From contig BDDD01002880.1 in assembly GCA_001972305.1 (NCBI GenBank), positions 46,739-110,738 of the forward strand: a stretch of DNA of 64,000 nt, given 5' to 3'. Shown one piece after another: positions 48,686 through 59,606 of this stretch. Below the pieces are notes generated by a model. The model did no database searches. It was not told the DNA's origin and saw nothing but the letters and a program-made list of their open reading frames with translations. The DNA is from Cephalotus follicularis (taxonomy: Eukaryota > Streptophyta > Magnoliopsida > Oxalidales > Cephalotaceae). A program made the translations under genes and the position numbers. Position 1 is the first letter of the stretch. The number at the start of each line of letters is the position of its first letter.

Positions 48686-48693
48686 TATTTAAA
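48686..48693 (-). promoter_or_regulatory. TATA-like box of the Tat-1 antisense gene
   Basis: Minus strand CCTTTAAATACCCC, about 125 bp upstream of the 5'-UTR intron. The relative at 60939-60946 has TATAAAAG in the same place, so the antisense gene appears to have its own promoter. Confidence 0.6.
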
Positions 48694-49046
48694 GGCCCCT
48701 AGAGCGAATCTGGGCCGTTGATCCCAGAATTCACCAAGGGTGGAGTTCCTCCTGCCAGCTCAGTGGTGGTTAACGAAGGGACGCGCACAAGGCCTGAAGC
48801 GCCACGCCTTAAAGGCTGGTGTAAGAGCACGCGCGAGTATCGAAACGTCAAACGTTTGAAGTCCCGAAGGGACGTGCACGAAGACCGAAGCATCAGGCGG
48901 TTAAGGAAAATTTAAGGCGCAATGATGGATATTTAATGATGGGGGGCGGCTCGAGGTGACACTTGTCACACCCTACCTCGTTTGACGATTGGGCTAGTTT
49001 GCTAGGTGTAAACCTAGTTCACCCAATTCGTGGACCTAAAAGGGGG

Positions 49047-49313
49047 NNNNNNNNNNNNNNNNNNNNNNNNNNNNNNNNNNNNNNNNNNNNNNNNNNNNNN
49101 NNNNNNNNNNNNNNNNNNNNNNNNNNNNNNNNNNNNNNNNNNNNNNNNNNNNNNNNNNNNNNNNNNNNNNNNNNNNNNNNNNNNNNNNNNNNNNNNNNNN
49201 NNNNNNNNNNNNNNNNNNNNNNNNNNNNNNNNNNNNNNNNNNNNNNNNNNNNNNNNNNNNNNNNNNNNNNNNNNNNNNNNNNNNNNNNNNNNNNNNNNNN
49301 NNNNNNNNNNNNN
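49047..49313. other. Assembly gap (267 N)
   Basis: Undetermined bases. The gap borders a tandem-repeat array, which probably caused it. Frames reported across it are meaningless. Confidence 1.
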
Positions 49314-49520
49314 CTTCACCTGGCCTGCCCAGGCACGCTCAACGCGTCAGCCCGGGAGGAGCCCGCGGCCAAGTCTTCACCCTTCACCTGGCCTGCCCAG
49401 GCACGCTCAACGCGTCAGCCCGGGAGGAGCCCGCGACCTGGTCTCAACCCTTCACTTGGCATACCCGAACACGATCGACGCGCCAGCCTGGGAGGAGCAC
49501 GCGAAACAATCCCAATTTTT
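49314..49520. repeat. 68-bp minisatellite in the Tat-1 3' region
   Basis: Copies begin cttcacctggcctgcccagg at 49314 and 49382 and cttcacttggcatacccgaa at 49450, a 68-bp period with the last copy most diverged. The array probably continues into the N gap on its left. Tandem arrays in this part of the element are a known trait of the Tat lineage. Confidence 0.9.
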
Positions 49521-49570
49521 CACCAGACTTGACTATGTTCCCCCTTCTCTGGCACGCCCAGAGAAGCCGG

Positions 49571-49584
49571 ACCAGGGGGGTATA
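49571..49584 (+). other. Polypurine tract of Tat-1
   Basis: accaggggggtata directly precedes the 3' LTR. The second element shows the matching motif (plus strand tatgcccccctggt at 60532-60545). Confidence 0.85.
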
Positions 49585-50211
49585 TGATATGGGAAAAATT
49601 CGTTTTGAACCCATTGACACGTGGTCCGAGGGGAGCACGCCAGCTGTCCCCTAAGAGAATGATGGTCTGACCTATGGGTCTTGTCGTCAATTAAGGGAAA
49701 GACCTCTTCTGGCACACAGAGGGTAGGAGTCCGCACGCCCGCGCAGCCATAGTTGAGGGGATAGCCCATCATCACATCAATGTAAGAGAATGGACAGACA
49801 AGCCACCAAAGCCCTCCCATTCGTTAATGGGCAGGCGGCTACGCACACCAAAGGGGGAGGAGTCCAAGGGGAATGTCAGGGCCACTGACGTCCTCCCCCC
49901 AGGGGCAGCCACTCCTGATTGGACACTCATCAATCACAAGCATCTCTATAAATAAGAGAACGAAACGCAATACATAGGTCAGCCATTTTTTCTCTTCTTC
50001 TAACAGACAAAGAACCCATTATTCTCTGTACTGCAACTGACTTGAGCTTCGGAGTGCCCCCGGGAGAATAACCTCCTGGACCTTCTTTCACTCTCTCTTG
50101 CTTGTGCAGGGATCATCAACCCCCTTTCTCGGACAGATTCACGCATTCCCCAAATACAAATCAAGCCCCTACACGTGGGGTACTGTTGTGGAAGAGATTT
50201 CCGCATCAATA
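49585..50211 (+). repeat. Tat-1 3' LTR
   Basis: 627 bp, same length as the 5' LTR. Ends gcatcaata where the 5' copy ends gcatcaaca, then the target duplication acatg. Confidence 0.95.
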
Positions 50212-50216
50212 ACATG

Positions 50217-50418
50217 TATTAATGTAATATATAACAAACACTAAACTAAAAGCCCAAAAGTAAACAAAAATAATTGAAAATAAAGAACAATTAGTTAATA
50301 TTGAATTATCTTTTGTTTTACATGAATCACTCCTCACCTGCCCAGACCAAAGACACGCATGGGTAGAGAGAGTGTGTCTTCTCAAGGTCTATTTGAGTGA
50401 AAAAGTGGAAATGGGCAT
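50217..50418. other. hAT leader segment between two insertions
   Basis: Short remainder of the split hAT transposon between Tat-1 and the solo LTR. No coding sequence recognised. Confidence 0.45.
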
Positions 50419-51387
50419 TGTTGATACAGAGATCCTTCTCTTAACAGTATCCTACGTAGATGACTTTTATTTGTTAAGAGAAACGCTTGTCAACGGATGC
50501 CTTGAGGAAGAAGTTGATCTCGGACACCTGCACAAGGTAACAACAATGGTGGAAGTCCAGGAGGTTGTTCTCCCGGGGACACTCCGACGCTCAAGTTAGA
50601 CAAGATGCAGGTGAAATAATGCTATCTTGAATGTAAAAATTGCTGACCTTTGTTCAGTATGTTGAACTTGTATTTATAGTGGTGTTTTGTAACTGATTGA
50701 GCATGAAGTTCGGAATTGATGGCTGTCCCCTAAGGAAATTCCGAGGATCTCGGGATTTCCCTTATCTCCACCTGAGTTATCTCTTCTTTCCTTTATCGTC
50801 TCCTTAATTATCTCCTTTCCTTTGTTGTAGTTGATCAGGATTCTATCTCCTTGTTTAGATAAGTGTAGATCCCGTGAAATCTGTTGAAGTTAATCCCCTT
50901 ATCCCATAGATAAGGTTGAGGTCCTCCGTTTGCAGGACTATTGGAGGTACTGATTATAACACTGCAGCCGAGGTCATGGTCTTCATTGGTCCGAGAAGAA
51001 AGGTAGTTTGGATACGTCCGAGGAGGAGCTTGATAGTTTCTGTGTAGTGAATGTCTCATGTTCCATGTCTGGTAGGTTCTCTGAGCCGAGGGAGTCCTCG
51101 GCAAAGTTGCTTCAAATGATATCATCGGACATGATGCCAAGGAGGATGAACTTTGTATTACAATTATTGGGTCGGTCCTCGACACTTGTGCCGAAGAGAA
51201 CGACGTACTGGAATAACTGGCTGTGTCCTCGGCACTTAGCCGAGGAGAAGTCCTCCTTATATCGCCTTTTTGTTAGACAACAGGTTTCCTCTGCCTTTAA
51301 TTCATCAATCGTTGTCACTTTGGACATCTGGCTGCGCTTGCATAGGACACGTGTTACTTTTGATTTAACTTAATTTTTCCCATATCA
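50419..51387 (-). mobile_element. Solo LTR of a Tat-type gypsy element (969 bp)
   Basis: Plus strand begins tgttgatacagagatcc and ends aatttttcccatatca, the inverse of the TGATATGGGAAAAATT...TATCAACA LTR ends. It closely resembles the LTR at 59607-60531. The 5-bp flanks are ggcat (50414-50418) and ggtat (51388-51392), a target duplication with one change. Confidence 0.88.
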
Positions 51388-51392
51388 GGTAT

Positions 51393-52245
51393 TTTAGCTT
51401 TTGTTTTAATCTCATAACATTTTATGCTTAATTAATTCACTGTTTCCACGGGGTTCTACCTTATGATATATATCTGATTTTTATTTAATTGAATTACGCC
51501 TTTTTGGAAAGACAAAAATTAGTACAGAAAATTATAAGATGTTACTTGCTAGAAAGATAAATGAGTGATAAAAAAGATATAATATGCTCCATTTATTTTT
51601 CAAAATCTTGTTTAATCTCTACAAGTCTCTCGATTTAAACTCTTCATAGTTGAAAAAAAAGGAAAAGAGAAAAAAGTAAAAGAAGAATGACGAATGAAGA
51701 AAAAAGTAAAAAAAAACCAACCTTACGAAATGCGAAGCTCCTCCTCCTCGGTGCGCAACGATGGTGAGAATTGAGAAATAGATGATGAAGAGATGGTCTA
51801 TTGCAGAGATTAGAGCGGTTGAGAGATAGATAGTGACGAAGAGATCACTGATGTTATGTTATGAGATTGAGATACGTTTAGGTTTTTGAATTTTGACATT
51901 TCTTATGTCACTATACTCAGTAATGGGCCATGGTTCAAATTTTGATTTTAGTTTTAAGTTTTTAATATGTTTGTTATGTTAGTACAGGCCCAAATTTAAT
52001 ATTTGAAGCCCACTGTATATAAATATATATTTATATTAATATAAAATTATATTGAATAATATATATTAACTCTTGTTCGGTTTTTGTGGTTTTTCATTCT
52101 TTAAACTGATACTGAACAAGTTCCCACGGTTTTTAATTTATTGAACCGAAACAGAACCAATTTTACATGAATTCGAACCAAACCGAAATGAATAGTCCGG
52201 TTTTATTCGATTTTTTGATTTTTTTTTTTTGTTCACTTGAGCCCC
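51393..52245. other. 5' terminal region of the split hAT transposon
   Basis: No coding sequence. It includes a possible leader exon with a minus-strand splice donor near 51720 (GTAAGGTTGG), and ggttcggttt/aaccgaa subterminal motifs at 52070-52215. The terminal repeat may end at about 52245 (gagccccccta). Confidence 0.45.
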
Positions 52246-52589
52246 CCTACGAATTATTGTCCAACGAGTAAAGAGTAAATAATAATAATATATGTGTTGA
52301 CACAAGTTATATATATATATATATATACACCCGATTCATTCATCTTTGTGAATAAACAACTAGTAATCATCATAAGATAATGCAAATTTCTAAAATAAAG
52401 TATAACACATGAATTGAAAAATAAGTTTTGTAAAATAAATATAACATTCAATAATAGTTTTCTTAGATGTTTGCTGCAACTAAATATACTGAGTAAAAAC
52501 AATATCACATTTGAATGAATTGTAATTTTTTAGAGGCATGCTTACTTATATTGTCCCCACTTATTTACGTTTCAAAACATCGAATGAGT
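52246..52589. other. AT-rich spacer with an (AT)n run
   Basis: Contains a short (at)n microsatellite at about 52308-52326. No gene seen. Confidence 0.5.
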
Positions 52590-53619
52590 TGTCGGGCTTG
52601 GCTCGTTTTTTGGTGTAAAGGCCTAAATTAATGTGAACCACATGATAGTTCTGTCTTTGTTGATTTTGACTTACTTTTGTGATAGGTATTTTAGAAACAA
52701 GTTTATACATATATATATATACACACTAATTAACAAGAAACAAATCAGTATGGTTACGTCAAAAGCAAAAAGACAGCGGCCGTAAGAGTCATAAATATTA
52801 TAAAATATTATTATTAGGTTTCGTAATTATTTTCCCTCCTATTTGAATGGGTCAAAATTTTATGAAGTATTTATTTGGGTCTTAATATAATATAATTTAT
52901 GACATTGGACTTAAGAAATTATTTTCTTCTTTTTGGGCCGAATTTAGTTATGGCAAGTGACAATTGGGTTTTAATGTGAAAAATGCAATTTGGACCAATG
53001 GGAGGCTGGCCCAAGGCATGGAGTTGGTCTGCACCCGTAAGAAATTTTCTCAACAATTCTAGACTCTTCCAATGGTATTTATAAAAGGGGAAAGGGACCT
53101 AGGAGACATGCTTTGGCCATTCTTGCACAATTTGATATAGAAAAATCGAGAGAATGAGAGAGTGAAAGATGAGGACATGGTAGGTGCTGTCCAAGTGAGC
53201 CACATGTCCCCTGCACTCCAATTGTATATAAACACATTCTCTGAGAGCAAGGATTTGTGCAAGGAAGGAGAAATTGGCAAAGCTAAGAGTGTGCAGTCCC
53301 CAGCTTCAAGGAAATCTAGAAATATTAGGCGATCTCCGTTTCCAACCTTTACCCAGGTAGGTTGCTCCATGTCCGAGTGCCTACTAGCTTGTGTGTGTGT
53401 GTTTGCTATGTGTGTTTTATTCTTTGTATGTTGGTTATATTGTTGTTTGCTTAGTGTGTATTTCACTGCTTGCTTGATGATGTGTTAGGATTTTATTGTT
53501 TGTAATTATATTAGTAATGCAAGGGTTGAGCACGTGATCCCTGGTGCATTGCATTATACGTCCCTGTGCACACCAACATTGCGTCCTACACGTAGGCGTT
53601 GTTGCAGAGACACCACAAG

Positions 53620-54080
53620 GTGCGCCCGAGCTCCCCTGGCCATGCGTCCGAGCATGGCGACAAGCCGAACTCCTCCTCGGTGGACACCCGAGCTCCCCTC
53701 GTCGCCGACGTGCACTGTGCATGCGTCCAAAGGCATGCAACATATGGCGCCATACTTCCATGCCAAGCCTACATTGAGCTCCACTGCCAACGCCTGGGGT
53801 GCCGAGGAACCAGGTATGCGTCGGGATGGTACGCCTGAAGTGAAGTGTCGAGCTCCCCTGCCATGGCCGAGCTCCACTACCTTGCCCGAGCAGCCATGCC
53901 GAGCTCCATTGCCATGCCGGGGTGCCACTGCTATACGCCGTGGTGCCGTGCTGAGGTCCTTAGCTCTCCTCTGCAATGGCGCCCGAGGTGGTAAGGTGTT
54001 GAGCAACCATGATAGAGGCGCCAAGCACCCATGGCTAAACTGCCCGAGCTCACTAACGCATGCGTGTCCCCTGGCATAGC
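53620..54080. repeat. Degenerate cccgagctcc/gccatg repeats within the solo LTR
   Basis: Many imperfect copies of gagctccc(c)tgccatg occur in this GC-rich stretch. They create long frames on both strands that are not genes. Confidence 0.6.
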
Positions 54081-54535
54081 TCCCCCCTGGCATCCCGTGC
54101 ATACCACCATAGCTCTCCACTACCTCTTGCATGTGTCTCGAGAATGCCAGGGTGCAGTGGTGAAGCGCCAGTGGTGCCGTGATGGTGAGTTAGAGATACT
54201 GAAATGATACACCAGGGATGCCACTCGCCAGAGGTAAAACGCCATCCTCTGCTTTGTGCGAACTACAGTGCCTGACATGTTTTTCCCTACATGCGCCCGA
54301 GAAGAAGAGGCTATCACGTGCATGTACACATGCGTCCTTTGCATGCACATGCCCAAACAACACCCATACGTCCCCTGGCAGGCGTTGTGAGATGGATATT
54401 TGTCCTGCATGCTCCATGCATACGTTCGACGTGGATAGTGAGCATGAGAAGGTACCATGCTCCTTTTATACCCTGGACGTGCTTATAGAGAAAAAGATAA
54501 GTGGAAATAAGAATAGATATATATAAGGATGATCC

Positions 54536-54765
54536 CAGGCAGATGAACCCAACTGGGGAGAATTCCGTCGAGCAGGTGAACCCAAGGGGCGAGACAGGTG
54601 GTCCTCGGGCGAATCCGCCTAATGGTGAACCTAAAGGTGAATTCCGCCAGAGCTGGTGATCCAAATGGTGAACCGTAAGAGCAGGTGAGCAAAGGGAGAA
54701 TTTCGCTCAGCAGGTGAACATGGAGGAGAATTCCGGGGGCAGGCGAGCCTAAAGGTGAACCTTAC
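54536..54765. repeat. Degenerate gcaggtgaac/gaattccg tandem repeats in the solo LTR
   Basis: Repeated units around gcaggtgaaccc and gagaattccg, with irregular spacing of about 40-60 bp. Confidence 0.6.
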
Positions 54766-55684
54766 ATATTGGCCAGATCATAGGATGACCCGGACCCGAC
54801 TCCTCTGTAATGTGATTGATATGTATGGCTTGAGTAGAGTAGTCCGAGGATAAAAGATAATGATTTTATATTATGGATTGTGGTCTGCCTTTATGGTACA
54901 TATGCATTATATTTCCCCCTTTGCTTTTATAGGTTGTTTCCTCTGGTATGTGCCCGTATATGTGGTAACCTACACAACCCCCAGGGTTGTTGACCCATTC
55001 TTTTGAATGGGCAAGGTACGGGAACATGTAGTGGTGGCACGTCGCAACAACATCAATGATAAAGATATTGTAAGTTCCTCCACCTCAGCAGTGCGCTTCT
55101 ATGGTCAGACTTGCAAGAAATAATTATGTAATTATTTATATTACCTGCTGGATGTAGCAGTGTATTTTTAATGTATTGAACCGGATTTGTATGTCCACAC
55201 ATTAAATAAATGGTTTTGTTTATGATTATTAAGTTTCAAATTTTTATGGTTTATGATTATGATAAATTGTACGGATTGCCACGTGTCGGGTCGTGTGGCT
55301 CATCCCACGGTTCGGGACGTGACAACGGCGGCCAGAGGACAAAAAATAATAGAGAAGTCAATATGTGTAAGGATTTGTTATTTGAGTTGATAGAGGCTGT
55401 ACAAGAGTTTTGTGAGATTGAATTTTGGGGACAAAAACTCAATTATTATCTTGTACTAATATTTCTCATAAGGAAAGAATATGTTTATCTCTCCGTGAAC
55501 GTAGACAGGGTTTGCCGAACCACGTAAATCTGGTGTTATCTTGTGTTTGCTCAATCTTTTATTTATTTTTATCTAATTTATTTATTTTCGTTGGTTGATT
55601 GAACTGTTGATTTGATATTGGTGTGTGTGGGTGTTTTCTCACCGAGTGATACAAAAGGAAAATGATCATATATTTTCTAAAAAG

Positions 55685-55696
55685 TGGTATCAAAGC
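55685..55696 (+). other. Copia-C primer-binding site
   Basis: tggtatcaaagc lies directly after the left LTR and differs at one position from the usual initiator tRNA-Met complement. Confidence 0.85.
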
Positions 55697-55720
55697 GAAA
55701 AGTTCTTTTCGGTTAGTATA

Positions 55721-56639
55721 ATGGCTTGGTCTACTGCTACGAAAGTTGAAGTTAAAAAATTAGATGACAACATCAATTTCAGTTTATGGCAAGTGCGTAT
55801 GATGGCGTTTCTAACCCAATAAGGTGTGAAAATGCCTTGTGGGAAAAAGCGAAGAAACTGTATACGATGTCGGACATTGATTGGGAAGAGATGGATGATA
55901 AAACACTTTTGGCACCTTCGTACAACCATCTCAGGGATAGTATGATATATGGCTGGGATTCGATCTCGGTGGAGGATGTCAAAGTTAATAGAAGATGATG
56001 GGCATCAGAGATATTGTCTTGGAAGTTGTTGGGCGAGGAAGGTCGACTGACAGTGGATTTAATAGAAGTAGGTCTAAATCCAGGGACAGTGGAAATGACA
56101 TACAATGTTATAACTGCAAGGAATATGGGCACATCAAGCGAAATTGTCCTCAACAGGCAAAAGATAATGGTAGTTCCCAAATTGAGGCAATGGTGTTCGA
56201 TGGACAGGACTATGGAGATGAACTCATCACCATCTTTAAAGGTAAAATCATTTCTTCTTCTGAAAATGAATAATTTATTGATTCCAGGTGTTCTATTTAT
56301 GTTTGCTCCGGGCGGGATTATTTTGACACTTTCCAATAATGCAAGGATGGTGTTGTATCATTGGGAGACGGGTCCACATATGGCGTGGTCAGGACATGAA
56401 CTGTTAAAATAAAAATGTTTGATGGAGTGGTACGTACTTTGGGCTGTGTGACGTATGTCCTAAAGATACGTGAGAATTATGTTTCGGTTAGCCAATTTGA
56501 CTCTGGGAACTGTAGAACTATAGTTGATCGTGGAGTTGTTAAAATCACACATGGTTGCATGGTTCTGGCAAAAGAACAGAAGTGCAATAAATTGTATTGT
56601 TTGGACAGGAGTACGGTGACTCGTGTTCCCAAGATCTAG
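55721..56639 (+). pseudogene. Copia-C gag and pre-integrase remnant
   Basis: ATG 55721 opens MAWSTATKVEVKKLDDNINF, a copia Gag N-terminus that stops at 55822. Later frames give a complete CCHC zinc knuckle, CYNCKEYGHIKRNC (about 56100-56142), and the protease/pre-integrase stretch VRTLGCVTYVLKIRENYVSV (56415-56639). Frame changes and stops separate them. The rest of pol is deleted. Confidence 0.85.
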
Positions 56640-57002
56640 ACGAATAATTGGAGACCGGGTACAGGTAGTAAGATCTCACGCAAAGTCTTCTTCGCAATTG
56701 GTGCAGAGACATTGGCAAATGGTTTTCAGGATGCAAACGATGAAGGTGAGAAGATACCTGTTGCGGGAATGATAGCTTGAGATCCATCTCCAACAGTGAC
56801 TATGGAGTCAACAGGTTTGGCACTTACACATGTTCATTGGTTGTAGTTTTGAAATAGTTGGAGTCATGATCGTTTGGTTTTCTGGTTATGTGTAGTTAAT
56901 AGTTTGGAAGGCCAATGATTTTTTCTTTGTTTGTGGTATTCGCAAGTAAGGTGGAATTACAACAAATCTTCAAGGTGGCAAAATTACTCCCAATGTGGAG
57001 AT
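56640..57002 (+). other. Copia-C 3' untranslated region
   Basis: Non-coding run to the right LTR, ending with aaggtggc...caatgtggagat next to the LTR start, the usual polypurine-side sequence of copia elements. Confidence 0.6.
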
Positions 57003-57528
57003 TGTTGGGCTAGGCTCGTTCTTGGTGTAAAGGTCCAAATTAATGGGAGCCACATGATGGTTTTGTTTTTGTTTTTGTTGACTTGTTTTTGTGATAGTTT
57101 TTTAGAAGCACATATATGCTGACAAAAAACAAATCAGTGTGGCTGCGTCAAAAGTAAAGAGGAAAGCAAAAAGACAACGGCGGCTAGAGGACAAAAAACG
57201 AGAGAGAAGTCAGTGTGTGTGAGTTTGTTCTTTAGGTTGAGAGAGAGTGCACAAGGGTTTTGTAGGATTGGGTTTTGGGGATAAAAATTCAATTGTTATT
57301 TTGCACTGATATTTCTCATAGTGAAATAACATGTCTATCTCTCCGTGAATGTAGGCAGGATGTTGTCAAACTACGTAAATATGATGTTCTCTTGTGTTTA
57401 CTCAATCTTTTATTTATTTTATTTAATTTGTTTATTTTCGTTGGTGGATTGAACTGATAATTTGATGGGCGCGTGTGGGTGGTTTCTCACCGAGTGGTTC
57501 AAAGGGAAAAGGATCATATTTCCCAACA
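57003..57528 (+). repeat. Copia-C 3' LTR (526 bp)
   Basis: Starts tgttgggctaggctcg and ends tttcccaaca. It is uninterrupted and serves as the reference that shows where the solo LTR entered the left copy. Confidence 0.87.
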
Positions 57529-57595
57529 TGACCATGCTGTAATTTTAGTGATTTAAAGAAGGAATGTTGCCGCTCTGTTTGTACTTTGTACAAGT

Positions 57596-58790
57596 TAGAG
57601 GTGGGCATACCGGACAGTGCCATTTTTTGCGGTCTTAACACTGGTCCTTCTGTCCAGGACCGAAAAGGACTGGTCCAGATACGGGCCTGGACAACCATAA
57701 CCATAACCGATCAACTGGTTTAGACCAGTACCAACGCGTACCGGTCCGGTCAGTTTTTAAATTTGAACGTCTAGTATTTTTTTAAAAAAAACTAATTGTT
57801 TTTCTTTTTTAATTGCTCTTTGCTTTTTACTTTATTACAATTTGACACTTTTGCCTCTCCCAACTGTTAGAAAATGACTACTTTTAGGGGTATTTGAGTA
57901 TTTATGTTGTGAGGCCACTCTTATAAATACTCAATCCATTTCATTCAGATAATCGAAATCTCAACTCTCTCTAACACTATTTCATTTCAAGTTCAGGCTC
58001 TCTAATTTCAATCCTTCTTATATTTTCTTTTGTTACAATTACATAATTATATAGAAATGTCAAAATCTCAAGGCTCAGGCTCTTAAGATATAATCAAAAC
58101 TAGAGATCGTCTGCAATAAATGCTTCAAGATGCTTTTGAGCTAGCGGTAATTGAATTATCGATACCACACATGCAATACGATGATGATGAAACTCATCCT
58201 CTAAATGATGACTGATTTCAATAATTCTACGATGAAAATCTTGCATTTCAACCTCAATGAAGATATTGACACACCATCCGATGCTGTCTCAACCCGCAGT
58301 TAGGCCAGCTAGGTTGGTAAGCAGAAACCCTCTTCGTGTTTACTCTCTCCACTGTCAACCCGCAGTTAAGATAATCGTATCTTTTTCCTCAACTTTTCAT
58401 CATGTTTACTATCTCCACTTCATTGAAATATGATGATGTTGTACTGTTAGAAATATACCGTGGTCACAACTGCTATTTGATGATTCCAACGATTATTCAT
58501 TTGATCGAAATAGATAATAAACGAATTTTGTGCGTGACATATCATACCGATTTTTTTCAACAAACATTGATAGAAAACCGTTTAAAATGACACTAACATT
58601 GATCAAACCGTACTTGTATTTGACTCAAACTTGCTCTGAACCATACTTAGAAAAAATTCGATTCAGACTGGATCGCAATTGATATGATTAGATCCAATCT
58701 GAATATAAATATTTTGCAATCTTTCAACGATCCGGTGGAGTTCCGGCCCGCAACCTGACCGGACCGCTAAAAGCACCACGCTAGTGACTA
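57596..58790. mobile_element. hAT-type derivative (about 1.2 kb)
   Basis: Starts tagaggtgggcataccggac and ends ...gaccggaccgctaaaagcaccacgctagtgacta, with accgg/ccggt subterminal motifs at both ends. The 8-bp flanks gtacaagt (57588-57595) and gtgcaagt (58791-58798) differ at one base, a hAT-length duplication. The interior has a leader-like pyrimidine-rich stretch and a short MSKSQGSGS start (58057) that stops at once, suggesting an internally deleted autonomous element. Confidence 0.65.
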
Positions 58791-58798
58791 GTGCAAGT

Positions 58799-59606
58799 AA
58801 ACCATGCTTTTGAAACACTATGCTCCTTCACGCATTAAATTGATTTTGACAGATGAGAGACAGTAGAAGGGATTTGGGGATCTGTGTTTATATTTTGTTA
58901 TTTTGCTTATGTGTTGTATGCAAGCACTGATTTGACTGATTCATAAAATGAACATAAACAACTCAGAATTGTGGTCAACGATGCAATTTCTTTTATTTTC
59001 AATACAAATGGATGCCAATTGTTCATATGAATTAATAAAAAAATAAAAAAGAAATCAGAACTGTTGCTGACAACAAACGTTTAGAGGTCACAATTGGACC
59101 TCCCGTACTGTGACATGACAATATACATAGGCCGGCTAGGTTAGTCTTTCACTTTTCTACGCTTGATAGCGAAAGATTCGAATTCATCATTGTCGACAAG
59201 AAAGTAGAGAGAACTGCCATAAAAGCATGGCTCACGTAACCGAAAACGATAAGGGTTATCTGTTAAGTGTACGTGTTTATATTTTCCCTTACTAGCCAAA
59301 ACCCGAAACAGAAATTCTTTATTTGCGTTTAGTTACGTAGTTTCATTTCCAATTTTTTTTTTTTGGGTTTTCAAATTCAAACAATATTTGTTAATGCGAG
59401 CAATAATAATCAACCTAAAAAAGCAATGGAGGTTAAGCTTTTTCTATAGAAAATACATTTAAAATCACAATATTATTTGAACACATGACACACGGAATAA
59501 ACTTAAAAAAGATTAACATATAATATATTATCATGACCTTCCGAATAAAAATCTTAATTTCAATTGAAAAGAAATCAAATTTAAGATATGTACGCTTAAT
59601 CAATAC
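58799..59606. other. Spacer
   Basis: AT-rich sequence with no gene or transposon feature that I can recognise. Confidence 0.5.

Larger units (their letters stand above)
38801..50211 (+). mobile_element. Full-length Ty3/gypsy retrotransposon, Tat lineage (Tat-1)
   Basis: LTRs of 627 bp (38801-39427 and 49585-50211) start tgatatgggaaaaat and differ at about 15 positions. The 5-bp repeat acatg flanks both ends (38796-38800 and 50212-50216). Primer-binding site, gag-pol, antisense accessory gene, tandem-repeat region and polypurine tract follow in Tat order. An extra RNase H-like domain after the ordinary one is diagnostic of the Tat lineage. The low LTR divergence marks a fairly recent insertion into the hAT element. 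Stops in gag-pol make the copy defective. Confidence 0.96.
35700..52245 (-). mobile_element. Decayed hAT transposon split by later insertions
   Basis: Transposase remnants lie at 36590-38674 (minus strand). Clusters of accgaac/ggttcggttt-type motifs, the usual subterminal repeats of plant hAT elements, occur at about 35715-35885 and 52070-52215. The right end may be ...gagccccccta at about 52245. The 5' part of the hAT was separated by the Tat element (38801-50211) and by a solo LTR (50419-51387). I could not pair terminal repeats or a target duplication, so both ends are approximate. Confidence 0.55.
52781..55324 (+). mobile_element. Chromovirus-type (Tekay/Del-like) gypsy solo LTR, 2544 bp
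   Basis: It interrupts the Copia-C left LTR, whose flanking halves match the right LTR without a gap. It starts cgtaagagtcataaatatt and ends cggttcgggacgtgaca, ends I associate with Tekay/Del-type chromovirus LTRs (the first base is changed from the usual t). The 5-bp flanks are gcggc (52776-52780) and acggc (55325-55329), a target duplication with one change. There is no coding domain; the 181-codon frame at 53534-54079 runs through GC-rich repeats. Confidence 0.85.
52590..57528 (+). mobile_element. Internally deleted Ty1/copia element Copia-C
   Basis: The left LTR (52590-52780 continued at 55330-55682) and the right LTR (57003-57528) share tgt(c/t)gggct(t/a)ggctcg starts and long stretches of similarity. 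An initiator tRNA-Met primer-binding site lies at 55685-55696. Internally only Gag and the start of the protease/pre-integrase region remain; integrase, RT and RNase H are gone, leaving about 1.3 kb. The left LTR is interrupted by a chromovirus solo LTR. It would need enzymes from another element to move. Confidence 0.85.

Noticed and set aside
49314-49520. CRISPR-like array
   Set aside because: Direct tandem repeats without unique spacers, in a plant retrotransposon; it is a minisatellite.
48963-49587. Frames of 185-189 codons around 49030-49580
   Set aside because: Most of their length is undetermined N; the rest is the 68-bp minisatellite.
53534-54132. Long overlapping ORFs on both strands (181 and 192 codons)
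   Set aside because: They lie in degenerate GC-rich repeats of a solo LTR, open on both strands, and show no domain.
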